NCBI GenBank assembly: GCA_956465555.1
Contig: OY101122.1
Coordinates: 1,189,001 to 1,253,000, forward strand
Reading direction: 5' to 3'
DNA: 64,000 nucleotides
From: Nitzschia sp. pyKryTriq1
Taxonomy: Eukaryota; Bacillariophyta; Bacillariophyceae; Bacillariales; Bacillariaceae
The first letter of the stretch is position 1; every line of letters starts with the position of its first letter. Under the pieces are notes generated by a model. It searched no databases. It saw only the letters and a list, made by a program, of their open reading frames with translations, and was not told the DNA's origin. Shown here piece by piece: positions 57,012-64,000 of the stretch. The position numbers and the translations under genes were made by a program.

Positions 57012-60000
57012 ATGAGCAGCAACGATAGTAGGGATCGAGACGAGGAAGACGCTGCCAGTCCAGCCCCCAAGCGTCGGCGAACCATTGCCGATGACGATGA
57101 GGACGAGGAAGAGACTGAGGATGTGGGCACCTTGGGAGCGGGCGATAATGATGACGGTGATGATGATGATATTTCCTCGCCCCCCCGTTCCTCGGGTCGC
57201 GCCGATCGTGCCGCAGTATTGCAACGCCGGGCCGCTGAACGCCGTCGTCAACGAGAACTGCGAGACGAAGTTGCGGATTTGATGCAAGCAGAAGACTTTC
57301 AACCGGTCGACGACAACAACAATGACGGCGATCAGCAGCCTCCCAGCGAGGATGATGACGCGGACGATGAACTGGATCAAGACTACGACTATCAAGACAA
57401 CGTTGAGGATGCTCCCTTGGAAGAAGAGGAGGAGGAAGGAGAGGACTTGCTCGAGAACGCCGAGCGTGATTACCAGAGGATTGAAGCTCTGGACAACTAC
57501 GGAACGGAAGGAATCGATGATCGTGACTATGGAGACATGGATATTGACGAGAGACGCGCCGCCGAAGCCGAGTTGGCGATCCGGGATCGTCAATCCGGTC
57601 GCGAAGGCCGCAGTGCTGGGCTGTACGACATGGCTTTGGCTTTGGAGACGGAAGAAGACGATGACGCGCGTCGGGCCCGTCGCGGTCTCTTTCGGGGTGG
57701 AGAGGACGGGCGAGAAGGATTGCCTGACGAGGAAGAGGGCGACGAAACTGACGAAGAAGACTTGGACGGGCTTGATCCTATCAATATTGAAGCCTTTGAC
57801 GTTCCTCTTCGAGAGTGGATTGCTCAAGAGCGAACTCGACGAGAGATTCAACGAAGGTTTCGAGCCTTTCTTCGTCACTATACCGAAGACGAAAACCCCA
57901 TGGAACGTCGCCGCCGTGGCAAAGGAATCTATGAACAAAAGATACGAGCCATGTGTGCGTCCAACTTGTCCACCTTGCAGGTTTCGTACATGCATATCAT
58001 GAACGCCGAACCCTCCCTGGGTCTGTGGCTCAACGACGCCCCCAAGGACATGCTGGAGGTCTTGAACGAGGCAGCCACTCGTCATACTCTCATGCTGTTT
58101 CCGTCCTACAACGCTATCAAGAAGGAAATTCACGTGCGAATCAGCGACCTGCCCATTCTCGATTCGCTCCGGGATTTGCGTAGAGAACACTTGGACCACT
58201 TGGTCAAGGTCCATGGTGTGGTCACCCGACGCAGCTCAGTCTACCCGCAGTTGCAGATGGCATACTACCGTTGCTCTTCCTGTAAGATGCCTCAAGGCCC
58301 TTTCCGCATTGAAGGGTATGGGCAAAATGCGGCCACAGCCTATGCCCCGGAAGAATGTCCGCGATGTGATTTTGCGGTGTCCTTCAAGTTGGATACCAGC
58401 ATGTCTCAGTACACAAACTACCAACGGGTCAACTTGCAAGAAACCCCTGGGTCCGTTCCACCAGGACGTGTCCCACGTACCAAGGAAGTTCTTTTGATGA
58501 ATGATTTGATTGATATTGCCCGTCCGGGTGAAGAAGTCGAAGTCACGGCAGTCTACGAGCATACCTATGATGCGAGTTTGACAATGAAATCGGGATTCCC
58601 AGTCTTTTCCACCTACCTCACAGCCAATCACGTGAGAAAGCGCGAGGATGCTTCCAGTGCCTCGAATCTTTCCGAGTCAGATATCCGGAAAATTATCGAA
58701 CTTTCCAAGGACCCTCGCATTGGGGATAGAATTGTGCAAAGCATTGCTCCAAGTATCTTTGGGCACGACAACTGTAAGATGGCATTGGCGATGAGTTTGT
58801 TTGGCGGCGTCCCAAAGAATATCAATGACAAACACCGCATTCGTGGTGATGTCAACGTTCTCTTGTTGGGTGATCCAGGAACTGCCAAGAGTCAACTGCT
58901 AAAGTACGCCGAAAAGACTGCTCCTCGGGCCGTTTACAGTACCGGAAAAGGAGCCAGTGCCGTTGGTTTGACAGCTGGGGTCCACAAGGATCCTATTACC
59001 AAGGAGTGGACCTTGGAAGGTGGCGCTTTGGTCCTGGCCGACAAGGGAGTCGCGCTGATTGACGAATTTGATAAGAGTAAGTGCGACCTCACTACAGATT
59101 GTTCGGACAAATTCTCAAACCAGCAGCAGTCTGGCTCACTCATACCTCCTTCTCCTCGTCTCGCTACCCAGTGAATGAGCAAGATCGTACCTCCATTCAC
59201 GAGGCCATGGAACAGCAATCGATCAGTGTCTCCAAGGCCGGTATTGTGACTTCCCTCCAGGCTCGCTGTTCTGTTATTGCAGCGGCCAACCCGATCGGCG
59301 GACGATACGACAGCTCCAACACATTGGCGGACAATGTGGAACTCACTGATCCTATTCTCCAGCGCTTTGATATCTTGTGCGTCCTTCAAGATGTGGTCGA
59401 TCCTGTGTCGGATGAGCGTCTGGCCAAATTTGTGACCACCAGTCACATGAGTGCTATTCCCACAAGGGACGTTTTGAACGGATCAGTTGAGCCGTCGTCC
59501 AGAGCAGCATCCAACAACAGACCCGACGTGATCGACCAAGAACTCCTTCGAAAGTACATTCAGTATGCGAGGACCAATGTGCGCCCCAGTTTGCGCAACA
59601 ATGCCTTTGACCAAGAAAAGGTGGCCTCTCTCTACGTCGCACTCCGTCGTGAGTCTGCTAATTCGGGAGGCGTCCCCATCGCGGTGCGGCACGTGGAATC
59701 TATCATGCGCATGGCCGAAGCTCATGCCAAAATGCACTTGCGAGATTACGTCCGCGACGATGATATGGACGTGTCGATCAAAATGATGTTGGAGAGTTTC
59801 ATCGTGGCTCAAAAGTTTAGCGTCCGACGATCGCTCCGCCGCAGCTTTGCCAAGTTTATCACCAGCGGGGAGGATCGTGCACATTTACTTCTTCATATGT
59901 TGCAAGAGATGATGCGCAAAGAACAGATGTACCAAGTCATCCGTTTACGCCAGAAGAACCTCTCCGAAGATCTGCTCGATACGCTGGAAGTGTCTCTGGA

Positions 60001-60139
60001 GGAGCTTCAAAATCGGGCGAGGGAGCGTCGTATCTACGATATTATGGATTTCTGCAAGGGGCCAAGTTTCCAAGAAGCTGGATATTTCTTGGATGAAAAT
60101 CGTGGTGTCATTGCGAGAAGTGTGGTCGAACAACACTAG
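57012..60139 (+). CDS. MCM2: MCM2, replicative helicase subunit
   Basis: Two exons: 57012-59076 and 59172-60139, with a 95-base GT-AG intron that splits the Met codon of the DEFDKM motif; 1010 residues. The start at 57012 is chosen over an upstream in-frame ATG at 56937 because MSSNDSRD begins the typical acidic tail. The N-terminus (1-280) is very acidic with an early KRRR nuclear patch, the histone-binding region in other MCM2s. A C4 zinc finger has Cys at about 421, 424, 449 and 452. Walker A GDPGTAKS lies at 620-627, Walker B is ALIDEFDK, and the arginine-finger segment reads LQRFD. MCM2-7 unwinds DNA in S phase. E2F-like sites lie upstream. Confidence 0.96.
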
Positions 60140-60418
60140 ATTACAGTTAGCTGCTATCGTACGGTAGAAGATGGGAAAGAAAGAAATGGAAGATCAAAGA
60201 GGGATTGCATCCCATTGGCTCGAAAGATACCAGTATTATCTTAGAATCAAGGTTATCGTTTCTGGGGGTCAATTAGCAGAGTAGGAGCATCTCTCGTAGC
60301 TGTCTACTAGAGCTAGTAGACTGTATCGACTTGAAAACTGATTCTACTTATAGGTAGATGGATACTATTCTGAAACGACTACATACCAGTCAGAAAGATG
60401 ATGGTTCCAGGCTCCAGG

Positions 60419-61084
60419 CTAGCTCGCCATGGCCGAAGACGGAAGTCCAAATTCGTCTACCTTTTCGCCGGGAACACCTGTTGGCTGGCTCGGCAGGGCA
60501 TCTGTTTGTAGATAGCTCGGCGTTGCATTGGAATCCAGAGCCTCTGCCTCTTCTTCCAGTTCGTCTTCCAGCATTTCTAGTTCCGCTTCCAGATCCCCCT
60601 CATCCAGACCCTCGGGCGTCGCAAAGTTTCTTCCTAGTGCTTCATTGATTTCATTGAAGTCCTCCATCAGTTCCGCCATATCATCTGTCATATCCTCAAT
60701 TGCATCAATATCCAAATCGTTCTTCATGACAGTCTTGAGTTGCGTGGTAGCTGCCTTCATGGCAGCTACGGTTTGGACATTCGCCTTGGCAGACTCAATG
60801 CCAAAGGACGCTTGATCAATATTAAATTGCTGCCCGGCGAGCATGTCTCGTTGTCCCTCATACATCCTTTTCCGCTTGAGGACTTCCATGGCGCGTTTCT
60901 GAAGCGTGTTTTTTGCAGCGGTACTCGTAGCCTTCTTGATCTTATCTTTGAAGACCCTCAATTCGTTTTCCAGGCTCGCAATCTTGGCGTCCATTTCACC
61001 CACACGACCGCCAAGTCCCGAAGAAGCATCGTCCAAGGAAGGGGCTGGACCAGCTTTTTTCTTTTTTCCAAAGACGCGATTCAT
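60419..61084 (-). CDS. ESCRT-III subunit CHMP5/Vps60
   Basis: Single-exon frame of 221 residues beginning MNRVFGKKK, the CHMP5/Vps60 start. The Snf7 core is a basic helical hairpin (about 25-110, with LQKRAMEVLKRKRMYEGQRDML) followed by an acidic C-terminal half (about 130-185) that holds the autoinhibitory and MIT-interacting helices. DLEAELEMLEDELEEE precedes a Pro-rich end (PGEKVDEFGLP). ESCRT-III remodels endosomal and other membranes with Vps4; Vps60/CHMP5 recruits the Vps4 activator LIP5/Vta1. Length is standard. It converges on MCM2. Confidence 0.93.
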   Translation of the reverse strand: MNRVFGKKKKAGPAPSLDDASSGLGGRVGEMDAKIASLENELRVFKDKIKKATSTAAKNTLQKRAMEVLKRKRMYEGQRDMLAGQQFNIDQASFGIESAKANVQTVAAMKAATTQLKTVMKNDLDIDAIEDMTDDMAELMEDFNEINEALGRNFATPEGLDEGDLEAELEMLEDELEEEAEALDSNATPSYLQTDALPSQPTGVPGEKVDEFGLPSSAMAS

Positions 61085-61786
61085 TATGATGTTCTAGGTT
61101 CCTGGTAGCTGGCAGATACGATGTATGAATGAGTTGAAGAGGCAAAGAGAGGGGCGATGCCTTTCGGAAACTTGTGAGTTGTGGGTCTGCCTTTTGTGCT
61201 AAGTGCTTTGTGCATTGTTATTGTTGTTGCCGTCATCGCTGAAAACCGCGAGAAAAAGGCAACGCGGCCAGCCGCGAGTTCTGGGCGACCAGTGACCAGA
61301 CCGTTCGCTCGATTGAGTCACGCCGTCCTTCCTGCGTCCGTCTCGGAAGCTTTGCGCCAAATTCAATAGACAAGTGGAACTGGTAACTGGTACTCGTACA
61401 GTAGTAAATCTATACAAACCTACGAGGAAATCTGAAATCTTTCGTCCCCCGCCGTGCCTTCAGTTTCGTCTTGTCCTTTGTTGATTTGTTGTCATGTCGG
61501 CTGACGGCGATGGGATGTGGAATGTGGATGTACTGTACCATGTAGACTACCAAGAAGTCGCAAGAAAAGCAGCGATGAATGAATCAATGTCTGACTCTAT
61601 TAGATTGTAATTACACTCATCTATTCGATTCGCCAACAGACCTGGGAGCACACAGCGACTTTTCACGCAGAGAAGAAGAATCTACCTCTCAAGTCCAAAC
61701 AGTCGGAAGAATGAAGGAAGAATGAATCAAAGTATCGCTCGTACAGAACGCACGACGATCACCCTCTGACTCAACGAGGAAACGAT
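61085..61786. other. intergenic gap, no gene seen
   Basis: Upstream of CHMP5 and downstream of the small secreted protein (both minus). A hydrophobic plus-strand frame near 61181 lacks an ATG and is not called. A few GTAC units lie near 61395 and 61530-61545. Confidence 0.4.
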
Positions 61787-62542
61787 TTAGTTCTCGGCGT
61801 GGTCAGCGAGGAAATCTTCTTCATTAGACGACTCGTCGTGATCGAAGTCCATGCGAATGAAGCAGCGGTTGGGGTGCTTCATTTGCTTGAATTTCTTGAG
61901 TTTCTTGCAAAAGAGTTTCTCCCAGTTCATGACGACGCCTCGCCCCTCGCCGGTCAGGTAGTAGTCGTTGGTCATGACAGGTGCAGCGGAGGTCATGAAG
62001 GCGTCGTCGTCTTTGCCTTTCTTGCCCCCTCCGCAGAGTCTGCAACCGTAAGACACCGCGGTGTACCCGCGGAAGCGGAACTTGCGGGAAGACCACTTCG
62101 ATTTGCCACGGAGCGAGGATGCGGGGGTCTCCCCGTTGACGTTGGGGGACAATATCCCTGCGATGATGGCTTGCGCAAAGTTCAGCTCCGCTTCCGACGA
62201 GAGATCGTCCTCATCCTCGTCATCTCCCACCTCCTCGTGGATCACATTCTTGATGCGAACGCCCTCGAAACGGATGTCGTTGATCTCGTGGGCCTCGTTG
62301 GCAGATTGGATGAAGGCCTCTTCGACTTGAGCAAAGATGGTGGAATCGTCCATGACGTCGGAGTCCAACTCGTAGGTCCAGATGCAGGGAGAGACATGGT
62401 AGTCGAAATCAGCATCAACAAAGGCGTCAATGGTCTCGTTGAGATTCGGCATGGATGCGACACCATCCGATTGCTCGAATGGCACGTCCTGGGCTCCACA
62501 AAGAGCGGCGATGGAGAGCAAGGCAAAGGCAGAAAGTTTCAT
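61787..62542 (-). CDS. small secreted protein with a GCRLCGGG motif, function unknown
   Basis: 251 residues from the ATG at 62542 (MKLSAFALL); a longer in-frame start at 62752 adds unconvincing sequence. A clear signal peptide (1-18) leaves a mature acidic protein with scattered Cys: SPCIWTYEL, GCRLCGGG followed by a KKGKDDD patch, LFCKKLKKFK and NRCFIRMD. The pattern suggests an extracellular or frustule-associated protein of a diatom family with a short Cys-rich linker between two similar-sized halves, but I cannot name the family. GC content and codon use look like the neighbouring genes. Confidence 0.65.
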   Translation of the reverse strand: MKLSAFALLSIAALCGAQDVPFEQSDGVASMPNLNETIDAFVDADFDYHVSPCIWTYELDSDVMDDSTIFAQVEEAFIQSANEAHEINDIRFEGVRIKNVIHEEVGDDEDEDDLSSEAELNFAQAIIAGILSPNVNGETPASSLRGKSKWSSRKFRFRGYTAVSYGCRLCGGGKKGKDDDAFMTSAAPVMTNDYYLTGEGRGVVMNWEKLFCKKLKKFKQMKHPNRCFIRMDFDHDESSNEEDFLADHAEN

Positions 62543-63589
62543 AGTGATGCAGTTGGTATGGTAAAGAGAAGAGCGGGTCTCGACGGAATGGTGGTATACA
62601 ATGTGTTGGTGGCTAGTAGTGAGCTTTTCGAAGTGATGGCTTTCAAATTTATGAGCTCTGCTTGTCTTTCCAGTTCCTTGCGGGGCCGGCGGCTTCTGGA
62701 TCCTACGAGTAGTAATAGCAGTTCTAATCGTGAACGGATCGTGCCGCGACAATGGGATTTGTGCCAGGCTTCACTGCAGCATGCCAGCGAAGAATCATCA
62801 TCAGCTCATGGTTCCAACGGCCGCGGTCGGTCCGTCCAAGAATAGTCGACTTTCCAAGAGTCAAACACACTTTCTGTTGCTGGGATCTCATCAACAACGC
62901 TACGTTGACAGTACGAATATTCATACATTTAAAATGAGATGCTAGGGACTGTGTTTATTAATGAAATTCCGGTTGTTTGTTCATCCAGGGCACATCAATG
63001 GCGGCCGGCATGATTCAAATATGTGGTAGAGAGTCGTCGTTTTTCTTGCGCGTGGGAGTCAGTGAAGCGGGGTAATGGAGGAGGAGTCACAGCAGTCATC
63101 GGACGAGTACGTACAGTACTCGTACACCATACCGGGTAGTCGCTCGGTGGGAGTCAATTTTTTGCCGGCGTCGATGGTGAAGGACAAAAGTGGTGGTGAG
63201 AACGAGTACTACTGTACTCACTCGTACTACTCACTCGTAGGACTACAAGAAGGTGATGATACTCGCCCCGTACTACACTATGTACAGTAGGAGCTCTCTC
63301 CTCTCCTCTCCTCGTTCCACTCTACCGGAAGTATGTACTGTAGAGAGGACGAGGAGGATGAGGATTAGTGATGAGTCGTCTCGGTCGCAGAGTCCAACCA
63401 AATAAAGGGGTTATCCTATCCCCCTCTCTCACGTTCCGCACCTTTCATATTCCCGCAAAGTTCGCGCCCTCAATCAGAAACGAGAAAGGAGAGAGACATT
63501 ATTTCTTCTTTCCATCTTCCATCACTCATCATCATCACTCTCCCCAAGTCCAAGCCAAAACACTACTGGAAAGCCTACGAGAAGGAACA
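62543..63589. other. divergent promoter region with GTAC island
   Basis: Between the secreted protein (minus) and the second metallophosphoesterase (plus). Bases 63103-63290 are rich in GTAC, CGTACTC and GAGTAC units. A CT-rich tract lies near 63291-63320. An ATG frame at 63075-63290 is a translation of these repeats and is not called. Confidence 0.5.
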
Positions 63590-64000
63590 ATGTACACGTT
63601 ACTCCTACTGACCGGGTTGTTATTTATATTACAGTCTGCAATAGGCTTCGAGATCAAAGGCAACGAAGACGGTCAACCCGATTTGCCGTGGTCAGACATT
63701 AATCTTTTGGTGATTACAGATGATCACTCGTGGCTGGGGGGTCATGGACGGAAAGACACTTATCTGAATGCTGACTTTGGGGCTGTCCTATCATTTTATC
63801 AACGCCTGAAAGCCTACTGCGACTCGTCGAACAAGGATCTATTTTTTGTAATGAATGGCGATTGGATTGATGGCACGGGTCTGTCGTTAGATGGAGACAT
63901 TTCGCATTTGGTCCCCCTGATACAGAAAATGCCTTTTGATGTTGTCAACACTGGAAATCATGAATGTACGCATTTATTTTATGATGGTTTTCTCCTGCTT
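63590..64000 (+). CDS. metallophosphoesterase (5'-nucleotidase-like), 5' part, runs off the window
   Basis: Starts at the ATG at 63590. A signal peptide (about 1-19) precedes the same opening as the 19.8 kb gene: DLPWSDINLLVITDDHSWLGGH (split DxH motif), then FYQRLKAYC, MNGDWIDGTGLS (GD) and VVNTGNHE (GNH). After GNHE the frame diverges from its paralogue, and GAAT|GTACGC at 63966 is a likely splice donor, so the last 35 bases are probably intron. The rest lies beyond the window. A secreted or surface phosphohydrolase is expected. Confidence 0.8.
   Translation, partial: MYTLLLLTGLLFILQSAIGFEIKGNEDGQPDLPWSDINLLVITDDHSWLGGHGRKDTYLNADFGAVLSFYQRLKAYCDSSNKDLFFVMNGDWIDGTGLSLDGDISHLVPLIQKMPFDVVNTGNHECTHLFYDGFLLL

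Noticed and set aside
56970-58214. 414-residue minus-strand frame
   Set aside because: It is the antisense of the acidic MCM2 N-terminus; low-complexity codons keep the frame open.
61181-61369. Hydrophobic plus-strand frame upstream of CHMP5
   Set aside because: It lacks an ATG start and supporting splice sites; likely promoter sequence read in frame by chance.
61799-62845. 348-residue plus-strand frame opposite the small secreted protein
   Set aside because: It is the antisense shadow of a gene with a clear signal peptide and has no recognisable domain of its own.
63075-63290. 71-residue frame upstream of the second metallophosphoesterase
   Set aside because: It is mostly a translation of the GTAC/GAGTAC island, with no domain.

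Overview
The window reads as nuclear DNA of a photosynthetic stramenopile, most likely a diatom. Genes are dense and carry few, mostly short GT-AG introns. Several proteins begin with an ER signal peptide followed by an ASAFAP-like plastid motif (for example SSAFAP, GFAP, AWAP). There is a thylakoid-lumen precursor with a twin-arginine segment and a plant-type stromal processing peptidase. I cannot name the genus. I saw no retrovirus-like, LTR, Polinton or viral element.

Layout. 0-4 kb: a methyltransferase-acetyltransferase fusion and a plastid APS reductase that lacks the iron-sulfur cysteines. 4.3-11.4 kb: one uninterrupted 7 kb frame encoding an apparent ether-lipid megaenzyme. It joins an acyl-CoA-binding domain, a DegT-type PLP domain, a fatty acyl-CoA reductase, a DHAP acyltransferase and an alkyl-DHAP synthase. 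12-19 kb: a CENP-B/Tc5 HTH protein, a plastid ClpS-like adaptor, tRNA-Pro(UGG) and a TM9SF protein. 19.8-30 kb: a metallophosphoesterase, an IQ-motif membrane protein, an Sgf11-like SAGA subunit, an LRRC57-like LRR protein, a small plastid membrane protein, an MMADHC-like cobalamin chaperone and a centrin-like protein. 30.5-46.8 kb: a small putative mitochondrial protein, SDHC, the stromal processing peptidase, a large plastid protein of unknown function, a two-pore K+ channel, a deaminase and a thylakoid-lumen protein. 47.4-64 kb: an RNF216-like RBR ligase, EMC1, a CrtI-like desaturase, MCM2, CHMP5/Vps60, a small secreted protein and the 5' part of a second metallophosphoesterase.

The genes do not form one operon-like system. 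The exception is the megaenzyme, where an acyl-CoA binder and all three enzymes needed to make 1-O-alkyl-DHAP from acyl-CoA and DHAP sit in one chain. Recurrent themes are plastid function (APS reduction, ClpS, SPP, four plastid or lumen proteins of unknown role), divergent gene pairs with shared promoters, and GTAC-rich palindromic islands in most intergenic gaps. Two other noncoding structures stand out: an array of alternating GTTGAAAC/GTTTCAAC arms near 56.4 kb, and E2F-like sites upstream of MCM2. Exon boundaries come from reading frames, splice signals and remembered family alignments; none was checked against transcripts or a database.
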